Shown piece after piece: positions 23,510-31,034 of a stretch of DNA of 34,264 nt. The stretch covers positions 1 through 34,264 of the forward strand of contig JAKIWG010000025.1 in NCBI GenBank assembly GCA_022750155.1, in the 5' to 3' direction. Each line of letters begins with the position of its first letter. Positions within the stretch are counted from its first letter, which is position 1. The notes beneath the pieces are model-generated. The model saw only the letters and a program-made list of their open reading frames with translations. It made no database searches and was not told where the DNA came from. This stretch comes from Thermoplasmata archaeon (GTDB lineage Archaea; Thermoplasmatota; Thermoplasmata; Lutacidiplasmatales; UBA184). The position numbers and the translations under genes were made by a program.

Positions 23510-24679
23510 ATGCGGGAGGTCGCCATCCTCGGCGTCGGGATGACGAAGTTCGGCGAACTCTGGGACCGCTCCTTCCGGGAGATCGGGATCGAGGCGGGAT
23601 TCCAGGCGCTGGTCGACGCGAAGCTCTCCTCCGGCGACCTGGGGGCGCTCTACCTCGGGAACATGGCGAGCGGCTCGCTCATCGCCCAGGAGCACATCGC
23701 CCCGCTCATCCTCGATTACTCCGGGCTCGGCGCCCACCACCTCGCGGCGGTGCGCGTCGAGGGAGGCGGGGCCTCCGGGGCCCTCGCGCTGCACGAGGGG
23801 TGGCTCGCCGTGGCGAGCGGCGCCCACGATTTCGTCGTCGTCGGCGGCGCCGAGAAGCTCACCGACGTGCCCGACGTCGAGGCGAGCCGGATCACCGGAG
23901 GCACCGCCGACCACGAGTGGGAGGCGGTGTTCGGGGCGACCCTGCCCGGGCTCTGGGCGATGGTCGCCCGGCGCCACATGCACGACTACGGCACGACGCG
24001 CGAAGCGTTCGGGCAGGTCGCCGTCCAGATGCACGAGAACGGGTCGAAGAACCCGAACGCCCACTACCGCAACCGCCTGACCCTGGAGGCCGTGACGCAC
24101 GCCACCCCCGTGGCCGAACCGCTCGGGATGCTCGACTGCGCCCCGTTCTCCGACGGGGCCGCCGCCGTCGTGCTCGGCCCGATGGAGCGCGCGCGCAAGT
24201 TCACCGACACCCCGATCCGCCTCGCGGCGAGCCAGGTCGCCTGCGACTCGATGGCCCTCCACCACCGGCGGGACCTGACGACCGTCGACTCGACGGTCGT
24301 CGCAGCGAAGCGCGCGTTCGCGCAGGCCCGGCGCGCGCCCTCCGACGTCCAGGTGGTCGAGCTCAACGACGCCTACACGATCGGCGCCCTCGTGGCCCTC
24401 GAGGATCTGGGGTTCGTCGAGAAGGGAAAGAGCGGCCCCGCATTCCTGGCCGGGGAGTTCGCCCGGGGCGCTCGCGTGAGCATGAACACCTCGGGGGGCC
24501 TGAAGGCACAGGGACAGCCGTTCGGCGCCGTCGGCGTCGCCCAGGCGGTAGAGATCGTCCGCCAGCTGCGGGGCGAGGCGAAGGAGCGCCAGGTGAGCGG
24601 GGCGAACCTTGGCCTGGCCCACAACCTGGGCGGGACCGGCGGCACGAGCGTGGTCCACCTCATGGAGCGGGTGAACTAG
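23510..24679 (+). CDS. Archaeal acetoacetyl-CoA thiolase homologue lacking catalytic residues
   Basis: The 389-residue protein is collinear with archaeal thiolases: VAILGVGMTKFGELW at the start, NMASGSLIAQEHIAPLI, VVVGGAEKLTDV, and HNLGGTGGTSVVHLM at the end. The catalytic positions differ. The nucleophilic Cys of the usual VEAACASG motif is G87 (VEGGGASG, codon 23768-23770). The His of the HDAF-like motif is N286 (ELNDAYT), and the His of GHP is Q336 (GQPFGA, codon 24515-24517). The frame is otherwise intact, with no sign of decay. It is either a structural partner of HMG-CoA synthase and DUF35 or has another chemistry. It is placed between those two genes as in active operons. Confidence 0.9.
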   Translation: MREVAILGVGMTKFGELWDRSFREIGIEAGFQALVDAKLSSGDLGALYLGNMASGSLIAQEHIAPLILDYSGLGAHHLAAVRVEGGGASGALALHEGWLAVASGAHDFVVVGGAEKLTDVPDVEASRITGGTADHEWEAVFGATLPGLWAMVARRHMHDYGTTREAFGQVAVQMHENGSKNPNAHYRNRLTLEAVTHATPVAEPLGMLDCAPFSDGAAAVVLGPMERARKFTDTPIRLAASQVACDSMALHHRRDLTTVDSTVVAAKRAFAQARRAPSDVQVVELNDAYTIGALVALEDLGFVEKGKSGPAFLAGEFARGARVSMNTSGGLKAQGQPFGAVGVAQAVEIVRQLRGEAKERQVSGANLGLAHNLGGTGGTSVVHLMERVN

Positions 24680-24693
24680 CGGAGGGAGCCTCA

Positions 24694-25191
24694 ATGACGA
24701 TCGCACGTTTCTGGCGAGAGACCCCCCAGCGCTACAACCTGGGCGGGGCGAAGTGCACGGTCTGCCAGACCGTCTACTTTCCCCCGCGCTCGGTCTGCCC
24801 CTCCTGCGCCCAGCACCGCCAGTCGCTCGGCCGGCTCGAGCCGTTCCATCTCTCCGGCGAGGGGGAGGTCGTCACCTTCTCCGTCGTCCACGACGCGGCC
24901 GAGGGGTTCGAGATGCAGGTCCCCTACGTCCTCGCCATCGTCCGCACCAAGGAAGGGCCGCAGCTCACGGGACAGGTCGTCGACGTCGACCCGTCCGAGG
25001 TGAAGATCGGCCTCCGGGTCCGCGCGACGTTCCGCAAGCTGCGGGAAGAGGGCAAGGCCGGCGTCATCCACTACGGGTACAAGTTCACCCCGGCCGACGA
25101 GTGGGACGGCCGCCCCGACGGGCGTTCGACCCCCGCCCCCGTCGCCTCCGAGGTGCAGAGCGCCCCGGTCGGGGGAAGTGCGAGCGCGTGA
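24694..25191 (+). CDS. DUF35 zinc-ribbon/OB-fold protein of the HMG-CoA synthase complex
   Basis: The 165-residue protein has an N-terminal helix (ARFWRETPQRY), a rubredoxin-like zinc ribbon (C21-x2-C24, C35-x2-C38) and an OB fold (GEGEVVTFSVVHDAAEGFEMQVPYVLAIV). DUF35 bridges thiolase and HMG-CoA synthase and supplies part of the shared CoA site in the methanogen complex. GGAGGGA at 24681-24687 is a good ribosome site for ATG 24694. The Pro/Ser-rich tail is dispensable-looking. The stop overlaps the next GTG by 4 nt. Confidence 0.93.
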   Translation: MTIARFWRETPQRYNLGGAKCTVCQTVYFPPRSVCPSCAQHRQSLGRLEPFHLSGEGEVVTFSVVHDAAEGFEMQVPYVLAIVRTKEGPQLTGQVVDVDPSEVKIGLRVRATFRKLREEGKAGVIHYGYKFTPADEWDGRPDGRSTPAPVASEVQSAPVGGSASA

Positions 25192-25970
25192 ATCCGTTCG
25201 GCCCGACCCCCCCGCGCCGTGACCCGGAGAGCGACACCGCCCCGGACGAGGAGTACGCCCGCGCGTACGCCGACGGGTACGGCGAGGGCCTCCGGGAAGC
25301 GTTCCGTGAGTTCCTCTCCCACGCCTCCCGCGGCCACACCGCCCAGGAGCTGCGGATGCTCGTCGAAAGCCGGCTCGCCCGGGTGAAGGAGGACGTCGAG
25401 TTCAAGCGGCGCAGCATGCTGGCCCCGCCCCGCCGGCCCGACTGGGGTTCGCTATTGCGCAGTCCGGCGCCGAGCCCCGCGCCGACGGTGCTCGGGAGCC
25501 TCGCCCAGGCCGCCGCGCCGCGGCCGGGCGGGACCTATCTATGGTGGGAACCGAGGCCGCAACGCTCCATCGAGTTCGTGGCGTCCCACGCGCACCGGTT
25601 CCCCCGCATCGTCTGGATCTCCGTGCACCCGCCGCCCTCCCGACCGGAGCTGCCGGAGGAGCGCCTCACGACGATGCGCGTCGGCCCCCGACTCGCCGGG
25701 TCGGGAACCGCGGACGCCGGTCTCGGCCTCGAGCAGCTCGCCGGCCAGGTCCGCGACGCCATGACCTCCCCGGGGGGCGCGATCGTCTATCTCGAAGCGC
25801 TCGAGTTCATCTCGACGGAGTACCAGACCGAGGGGATGCACGCCCTCGTGAACTTCCTCGTCACGACCGTCTCGGCCAGCCCCTCGGTCCTCGTCGCGTC
25901 GGTCGACCCGGATTCCCTCGCCCCCACCGACCGCAGCCGGCTCGGCCACTCCTTCGGCACGGTTTCGTAG
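25188..25970 (+). CDS. DUF835 domain-containing protein
   Basis: The 260-residue protein has a charged helical N-terminus (about 20-80) with a YARAYADGYGEGLREAFREF repeat-like helix and a Pro-rich linker. A C-terminal DUF835 domain follows, recognised by GGAIVYLEALEFISTEYQTEGMHALVNFL and SPSVLVASVDPDSLAPTDRSRL. DUF835 is common in archaea, often in signalling proteins, but has no defined biochemical role that I know of. It overlaps the DUF35 gene by 4 nt (GTGA), so it is co-translated with the mevalonate genes. A functional link is not established. Confidence 0.8.
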   Translation: MNPFGPTPPRRDPESDTAPDEEYARAYADGYGEGLREAFREFLSHASRGHTAQELRMLVESRLARVKEDVEFKRRSMLAPPRRPDWGSLLRSPAPSPAPTVLGSLAQAAAPRPGGTYLWWEPRPQRSIEFVASHAHRFPRIVWISVHPPPSRPELPEERLTTMRVGPRLAGSGTADAGLGLEQLAGQVRDAMTSPGGAIVYLEALEFISTEYQTEGMHALVNFLVTTVSASPSVLVASVDPDSLAPTDRSRLGHSFGTVS

Positions 25971-25989
25971 GCGGTGGGTCGCGGTACCG

Positions 25990-27177
25990 ATGGAGATCGC
26001 CTTCTTCACCGAGAGCTACCCGCCGATCCGTGACGGGGTCGCGCAGGAGGTGAGCGCCCTCGCCCGCACCCTCACCCGCCTCGGCCACGGGGTCCGGGTC
26101 TACACCCCGGACCGGGGGAGGGGCGCCGTCGGACCCGGTGATCCCGACGACGGGATCCGGGTGGTACGGTCCGGTTCGGTCCCGGTTCCGATCTACGGGG
26201 AGTACCGATGGGCCGTGTTCCCCTTCCGCTCCCTGCGCGGCGAGCGGATCGGCGAGGACGTCGATGTGATCCACCTGCACACTCCCGGCATCATGGGGAG
26301 CGCCGCCTTCCTCGCGGCCCGGCACTTCCACAAGCCGCTCGTCGGGACGTTCCACACGAATGTATGGGCGATGCGCGGCTCCTTTCCCTCGACCCCACTC
26401 GTCCGGATGTTCTTCCGTGCCGCCTGGTGGTACTCCCTCGGGACGTACTGGCGATGCGACACCGCGACCGCCCCGACCACCGAGGCGCGGGACGCCCTCG
26501 TCTCGGCGACCGGCAAACCCTTCCGCCATCCGGTCCTCGTGATCCCGAACGGGATCGAGGTCGACCGGTTCCGCCCGGGCATCGAGCGGCCGGACTGGAA
26601 GGCCCGATGCGGGTTCCCGGACCTGCCGATGGTGACCTACCTCGGTCGCCTCACCGTCGACAAGGGGGTGCACCGGTTCCTCGACGCGGTCCGTGATGCG
26701 TCCGGGGGAGCGAAGTTCACCGCCGTCGTGGCGGGCGTGGGGCCCGAGGAGGCCAGCGTCCGTCGCCGCCTCCGGGAGGACCGCACGCTTTCGGAGCGAA
26801 CCCGGTTCATCGGAGCGGTGGCCGAGGAGGAGAAGGCGGCGCTGCTCTCGCAATCGGCGCTGTTCGTGCTCCCGTCCACCTCGGACACCTCCTCCCTTGC
26901 CCTCCTGGAGGCCATGGCGTGCGGAGTGACCTGTCTCGCGCCGGATATCGGCGGCCCCCGGGAGCTGGTCGAGGACGGGGTGACGGGTCGACTCGTCCCG
27001 GTCCTGTCGCCCGGTGCGCTCGGGCACGCGATCGTCGAGCTCATCGACGACGGAGCGAAGCGGGCGCAGTTCGGTCGAGCGGCCGCCCAGCACGTCCGCG
27101 AGACGGCGTCGATCGAGATCTCCGCCCGACGGTTTATCTCCCTCTACGAGCATCTGTTGTCGGAGAGGAGGGGGTAG
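25990..27177 (+). CDS. GT4 family glycosyltransferase
   Basis: The 395-residue GT-B fold retaining glycosyltransferase transfers a sugar from a nucleotide donor. The N-terminal acceptor domain starts with IAFFTESYPPIRDGVAQEV (glycine-rich loop). The C-terminal donor domain contains VTYLGRLTVDKGVHRFL and DTSSLALLEAMACG, the EX7E motif with Asp in place of the first Glu, a variant I believe occurs in lipid-glucosyl and mannosyltransferase-like members. It lies 19 nt after the DUF835 gene and 1 nt before the next. A role in glycolipid or glycoprotein synthesis is plausible next to isoprenoid lipid genes. Confidence 0.92.
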   Translation: MEIAFFTESYPPIRDGVAQEVSALARTLTRLGHGVRVYTPDRGRGAVGPGDPDDGIRVVRSGSVPVPIYGEYRWAVFPFRSLRGERIGEDVDVIHLHTPGIMGSAAFLAARHFHKPLVGTFHTNVWAMRGSFPSTPLVRMFFRAAWWYSLGTYWRCDTATAPTTEARDALVSATGKPFRHPVLVIPNGIEVDRFRPGIERPDWKARCGFPDLPMVTYLGRLTVDKGVHRFLDAVRDASGGAKFTAVVAGVGPEEASVRRRLREDRTLSERTRFIGAVAEEEKAALLSQSALFVLPSTSDTSSLALLEAMACGVTCLAPDIGGPRELVEDGVTGRLVPVLSPGALGHAIVELIDDGAKRAQFGRAAAQHVRETASIEISARRFISLYEHLLSERRG

Positions 27178-27178
27178 C

Positions 27179-28270
27179 GTGAGCGAGGTCGCCGAAGCAA
27201 CGCTGCAGGAGGTCTCCCGACGCGCCGCCCCGCTCGCGCACGACGCCTATTCCGAGCGGGCCCTCGCCCACGAACTCTCCGAGTACCTGGGCCGACGCCG
27301 GACCGCGCTCGCCCCGTTCACCGTCACGGTGGACGGATCGCCCTACCCGGACCTGTTCACCGCGATGCTGGACCCGAATGCGGAGTTCGCGTCGATGGAG
27401 CTCAAGCTCGTCGACCCTCCGGGACCTGGCCCGGCCTGGGACTATCTGCTCCCGTTCGAGCGGGTGGTGTTCGCGGCGGATGGGTCGGCCGACCTCTACG
27501 TGCTGGATTCGAAATCCTCCCTTCCCCGCCGAGCGATCGCCCGGTTGATCCTGCGGGAGCGATACGCCCCGCGTTCCGAGCAGCAGGACGGGGAGGCCTC
27601 CCGGGGCGCGCTCGCCACGGGACCGGAGACCGGCATCGCCACGCTCCAGCAGTCGACGACCTGGGTGCGCAGGACCGGCGTCGTCCCGTTCGCGGCGGCC
27701 CTGCTGTTGTACGTCTCCGAAGAGCGGATCCGATACGAGCTCGACCTGGTGGGGGAGGCGCTGAGCCCGGATCCCCGGGCCGGACGGCTTCCGCTCGACC
27801 GCCGGGTCAAGCGCTCGGCGAGGGCCTCCCACGGACTCGACGTCCGGATCGCCCGGGGCGAGCTATCGGTCATCGGGGGACGCACGCTCGAGGTCCTGTT
27901 CGAGACCCACGGGCTCACCGCCCTCGACCTCGCCCACGCCTTCGGAGGATTGAAGGAGTTCGGCACCACCGCGCTCGAGTCCCTGCGGGCCCGTCGCTAT
28001 GCCGTCTACGACCGCAGGACCGGGGTCTATCGGCCGCGCCTCGAGGCGTTCCTCTCGACGGAGGAGCGGGTCCGTACCCGCGAGGACGTCCTCCCCCCGA
28101 TGCCCAATCCGCAGCTTCGCACCAGCGTCACCGAGCTCCTGGCGGCCGCCGACGCCCGTGCGACCTGCCCGCTGTGCGGGGATACGCTGCCGCCCGGGCC
28201 CCGCGGTATCCTGTGCGCGCGTTGCCAGGCCGAGGTCAGTGCCGAGCCGGGCCCGGCGGGGTCGATATGA
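27179..28270 (+). CDS. Protein of unknown function with C-terminal zinc ribbon
   Basis: The 363-residue protein starts at GTG 27179, with a GAGGGGG ribosome site overlapping the end of the glycosyltransferase gene. The body is mixed alpha/beta without a motif I recognise. The C-terminus carries a zinc ribbon (CPLCGDTLPPG ... LCARCQ) after a conserved-looking VLPPMPNPQLR segment. It is the last gene of the co-directional run and ends 2 nt before the 3' end of the convergent tRNA-Arg. It may be lineage-specific. Confidence 0.75.
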   Translation: MSEVAEATLQEVSRRAAPLAHDAYSERALAHELSEYLGRRRTALAPFTVTVDGSPYPDLFTAMLDPNAEFASMELKLVDPPGPGPAWDYLLPFERVVFAADGSADLYVLDSKSSLPRRAIARLILRERYAPRSEQQDGEASRGALATGPETGIATLQQSTTWVRRTGVVPFAAALLLYVSEERIRYELDLVGEALSPDPRAGRLPLDRRVKRSARASHGLDVRIARGELSVIGGRTLEVLFETHGLTALDLAHAFGGLKEFGTTALESLRARRYAVYDRRTGVYRPRLEAFLSTEERVRTREDVLPPMPNPQLRTSVTELLAAADARATCPLCGDTLPPGPRGILCARCQAEVSAEPGPAGSI

Positions 28271-28272
28271 AA

Positions 28273-28382
28273 CGGGCCTGTCGGGAATTTCCGTCCCGGG
28301 GCGGGAAACGCCGTCGGGACCTTTGAACCCGAGATTGCTGGCTTAGAAGGCCAGTACTTTGTCCAAGCTAAGCTACAGGCCC
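28273..28382 (-). tRNA. tRNA-Arg (anticodon TCT) interrupted in the T-loop
   Basis: On the minus strand the acceptor GGGCCTG (28382-28376) pairs perfectly with CAGGCCC (28280-28274), with discriminator G at 28273. The anticodon arm CTGGC-CTTCTAA-GCCAG gives anticodon TCT. T-stem TCGGG is followed by TTCAAA, but its partner CCCGA occurs only at 28285-28281, after about 35 extra nt. As in the tRNA-Ala of this window, the T-loop must be spliced. The anticodon loop is uninterrupted and the CCA end is not encoded. A TATA box lies about 28 nt upstream. Confidence 0.9.
28287..28321 (-). other. Predicted 35-nt intron in the T-loop of tRNA-Arg
   Basis: Removal leaves TTCAAA plus T as a seven-base T-loop. 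The insert contains a strong helix, GTCCCG paired with CGGGAC, that could be the central helix of a bulge-helix-bulge. It ends in GGAAA, as does the tRNA-Ala insert. Exact boundaries are uncertain by a few bases because of the A-runs at both ends. Confidence 0.72.
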
Positions 28383-28407
28383 GGACCGTTCCAGACGCGA
28401 ACCGGTC

Positions 28408-28414
28408 CATAAGG
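28408..28414 (-). promoter_or_regulatory. TATA box of tRNA-Arg
   Basis: CCTTATGG on the minus strand is centred about 28 nt upstream of the tRNA 5' end at 28382. Confidence 0.5.
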
Positions 28415-28446
28415 GTTGGGCCGCCCAGCGGAGCCCCGGCCACGAC

Positions 28447-28925
28447 TCATCCCTCATTCGAATCCCGTGCCCGCGATCCGACGAGACTCACCGGGCCTTC
28501 CGACCCCACGGCACGGGCGGGAGAGCGGCCAAAGGCCCTGGCGATCAGGTGCGCGAGACGCAGCGGCTCCGGCCAGTATCCGCGGACGAGGGTCCGCCGC
28601 ACGAGGGCGATCGCGTCGACGCGCCGACAGCCCGAAGCGGAGGCCCAGATCGGCGCTCCGCCGGTCGGTACCGGGAACAGCGGTCGCGATCGTACCAGGG
28701 CCCAACGACGTTCTAAGTCGACCCGGAAGTACGTCCACAGCGCCGACCGGATGCTCGCGAACTCCGGCCGTCGCGGGTCACGGACCCGACCGGCCGGTCC
28801 GTGGCGCGGGAGAGCGCCGCGAGGTCGAGGGGGTTGAACCCACCCAGGGCAAGGCCGTCGACCCCGAATTGCACAACGCTTTCGATCCGCGATCCTCCCA
28901 CCTTGGTTTGGGCCGGATGGAACAT
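28447..28925 (-). pseudogene. DUF99 (UPF0215 / endonuclease dU-like) pseudogene, truncated and frameshifted
   Basis: Reading the minus strand from 28925, one frame gives the family core VDGLALGGFNPLDLAALSRATDRPV. The next gives RPEFASIRSAL, then a region ending in the family's C-terminal motif WPEPLRLAHLIARAF. The two frames join at about 28768-28775 by a one-base shift (just after VTR). The N-terminal half (the GIDDG-type start usual for DUF99) is missing; homology stops near 28890-28925, where a different gene fragment begins on the other strand. The truncation argues for true decay even if the single-base shift were a sequencing error. Confidence 0.75.
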
Positions 28926-29362
28926 GTCCGCGATGGTCGCAAACGGTTCCTACCGGGTCAATCCTACGGCGAACGAAACGATTCGACTAAACACGACCAT
29001 TCCGGCAGGGGGCGCATGGTGCTGGCTGTATTCCGGAGACTACGCCGAGTTTGAAGCCGTGGTAGGTGGAGGGCGTCACCTGGCCCACGCCGAATGGCAG
29101 TTCACGCCTAGGATCGGAAGTATTCACACGGTGAAGATCGCCGTGAGTCAAGACCGGGGCTCCGTCTCGGAGCTCGATATTTCGTCTGGCGGAATGGGGA
29201 ACCGTTGACCCCGGTTTCAGCGGGCTCGTTGCCGACCTCGGGAGTTCGGTCTCCCACGGGGACTCTTCCTGCACGATGTTCGTCGAGCGGATTCCGAATC
29301 TCGATCGTCAACCCTCGGCCGGTACGGCGTTCGGCCCGGACCTTGAACCTTCCAAACCCTGA
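28924..29362 (+). pseudogene. Remnant of a secreted beta-rich protein, frameshifted
   Basis: From ATG 28924 the frame gives a Thr/Asn/Gly-rich, beta-strand-like sequence with NGS, NET and NTT sequons (for example NPTANETIRLNTTIPAGG) to a TGA at 29208. The adjacent frame continues in the same style (TVDPGFSGLVADLGSSVSHG) to a TGA at 29362, joined by a shift in the G-run near 29195-29200. There is no signal peptide: the 5' end coincides with the broken DUF99 gene, so the start of the original gene is gone. I cannot name the family. Confidence 0.5.
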
Positions 29363-29415
29363 GGGTTCCCCAATCGCAACCGGACGGCCTTGCCGCGAGC
29401 GCCACCCACAGTGAG

Positions 29416-29592
29416 TCAGACGACGCGTGAGAGAACGAGGAGGGCCGCTCCGATAACAATGTTCTCGATCGCTTCAGTGGAAAGTCCACCTGCTGCGACA
29501 GTATCGAGGAGCCCGAGGAGTAGTAGGACGACCCCAAGGACCATAAAGACGATCCGAAGGACCGATCGCGTTGCCGCCTCGAGCTGAGCCAT
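29416..29592 (-). CDS. Small two-helix membrane protein
   Basis: The 58-residue ORF starts at ATG 29592: MAQLEAATRS, one strong transmembrane segment (VLRIVFMVLGVVLLLLGLLDTV), a short loop with charges, and a second hydrophobic segment (NIVIGAALLVLSRVV). The minus-strand element TTGTAACA about 24 nt upstream could be its TATA box. No family recognised. The frame extends 37 codons further upstream, but that part looks non-coding. Confidence 0.55.
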   Translation of the reverse strand: MAQLEAATRSVLRIVFMVLGVVLLLLGLLDTVAAGGLSTEAIENIVIGAALLVLSRVV

Positions 29593-29826
29593 GGCGGGAC
29601 ATAGATGGTCTGTTACAAGAGCCAACCGACCGACTCCTGGACGGGACTCTCGTTTCAGCAGCTCTCGCGTGATCTGCCCCGCTCCCGACGAACCGCTTCG
29701 CAAGTACGCCTTCGATTCGATTCGAGTCGGGAAGCTCCCGTCCGTCAGGCGAAGCCTCCTTATTCTCGAGATAGATACGACCTAATCTAGAGCGCACTGC
29801 TGCAGTACACGGTTTTGGGGGTGCAC

Positions 29827-30258
29827 ATGGGTGAACTTTCGGCAGGCGATCGGTCCTCCTCCGCGTACCAAGCAGGGGTGTTTTCGCCGGAGAGGGCGGT
29901 CCGGCTCATCTTCGAGTTCTCAAACCGCGGGATGTACGGCCAAGCCCTGGCCCTCTACATGCCCGACGCCAAGCTAACCGTGGCCGGGGGCGAGAGGCCT
30001 GGGTCGTACGCCGTGGAAGGGTTGGAGTCGCTTATCGAGGTTGCCATCAAGGAATACGGGCAGCCGAGAGTCACGATTGAGGAACTCCACGTATTCGGGT
30101 CGAAGGTCTATGCGGAGACGACTTCCCGGACCGTCCACGACGACGGGAGAATTTCGGAGACTCGAGAAGTGCACATCCTCAAGTTTTCGGGGGAGAAGGT
30201 CGGCGAGCACCGGGTCTTTACAAACGCCGTCGCACCGCTCCGACTCCAAGGGGAGTAG
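29827..30258 (+). CDS. NTF2-like (SnoaL-type) protein
   Basis: The 143-residue protein has the layout of the NTF2/SnoaL fold: an N-terminal helix with LIFEFSNRGMYGQALALYMPDAKLTVAGG, then a central helix and the curved sheet (VTIEELHVFGSKVYAETTSRTVHDDGRISETREVHILKFSGEKVGEHRVF). Members act as small-molecule isomerases, cyclases or hydrolases, or just bind ligands. The function is not predictable. ATG 29827 is preferred; GTG 29821 and TTG 29815 are in frame just before it. It is isolated among remnants. Confidence 0.7.
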   Translation: MGELSAGDRSSSAYQAGVFSPERAVRLIFEFSNRGMYGQALALYMPDAKLTVAGGERPGSYAVEGLESLIEVAIKEYGQPRVTIEELHVFGSKVYAETTSRTVHDDGRISETREVHILKFSGEKVGEHRVFTNAVAPLRLQGE

Positions 30259-30289
30259 CCGCAGAAGAGAATTTTCGCCTGGCCCTTCC

Positions 30290-30409
30290 ATGATCTTCGA
30301 CCAACCAGGGTGGCCCATTCCGGAAAGCTTCCGAGGCGCCGTTTCTCGAATCCTCAACGACGCGGAACCTGCCACCGAGCTCCGCGACCCGGACCCCTCC
30401 CGGACGTAA
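30290..30409 (+). CDS. Possible 39-residue ORF, doubtful
   Basis: A short ORF (MIFDQPGWPIPESF ...) begins 31 nt after the NTF2-like gene in a lower-GC stretch and ends at TAA 30409. The composition is protein-like, but there is no ribosome site, homology or motif I can point to. It is listed because it is the only sensible frame here. Confidence 0.2.
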   Translation: MIFDQPGWPIPESFRGAVSRILNDAEPATELRDPDPSRT

Positions 30410-30994
30410 GAGTCGAGTAGGCGCCCTAGGAGTTGGGATTGCGCCATCGCGAGGCCACGGCGGGGTAAACCTGGGGGACGGGGGAAAGGCCGAACTACGG
30501 CGACCCGAGCCGAGGGGGGCAAGGCGTCCGATTCCCGCACTCGCGAGGGGGCCCCCCCGCCACCCCACCGGACTGAAACGGTCCCGCGCGGCGGGGAGAT
30601 TTCGGGAGGTCCGAGATGGTTCCGGGCGCCGTCGGGTCGACACCGCCGGACGGTCCGGTCGAGGGGTGCACCTCCAAGCTCGCATCCCATCCGGGTTTTC
30701 CCCAAAGACCAACGTGGACCGACACTTCAGCCCAGAAGCAAGACGGTCGGTGAGGCCGCCCGATCCCCCGGCAGATCGACCTGCCTCCTCAGGATGTGCG
30801 AGCGGCTCCACCGCTACATGGTCAAGTGCTAGGACCCGACGTGACTTCTGGCGCCTGCCACTAAGGACGACGCGAGGTGCGATTCCCCGGCTCCTTGGCC
30901 GACCGGGTGTATCGTTGAACCCAACATCCCCGGACGCGTTCCATTTGGTTTTTGGGCCCAGCCGCTCGTGTCACACGCGCCCCCGAGAAAGGGC
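30410..30994. other. Gene-poor stretch, probably decayed or non-coding
   Basis: I see no convincing gene on either strand. The open frames present are Arg/Pro/Gly/Ser-rich shadows of GC-rich sequence. A G/C homopolymer palindrome lies near 30547-30558. Together with the remnants at 28.4-29.4 kb, this looks like an accessory region. Confidence 0.4.
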
Positions 30995-31002
30995 TAATAA
31001 AT
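30995..31002 (+). promoter_or_regulatory. TATA box of the large secreted protein
   Basis: TAATAAAT is the strongest AT-rich element in the area. Transcription would start near 31023-31028, just before the in-frame GTG at 31035. Confidence 0.55.
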
Positions 31003-31034
31003 CAAAAGCGGGTGAGCGTCTGAGGCATCGTAGC

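Noticed and set aside
28416-29054. 212-residue plus-strand ORF over the tRNA-Arg flank
   Set aside because: It is antisense to the DUF99 remnant and has random-looking Arg/Ser/Pro composition.
29974-30705. 243-residue minus-strand ORF opposite the NTF2-like gene
   Set aside because: There is no coding-like composition or motif; the plus-strand NTF2-like protein explains the conserved-looking part.
30796-30834. Tiny ORF ending in a Cys/His-containing peptide (MCERLHRYMVKC)
   Set aside because: It is only 12 codons, with no promoter or ribosome site. It could be the tail of a lost gene but cannot be supported.
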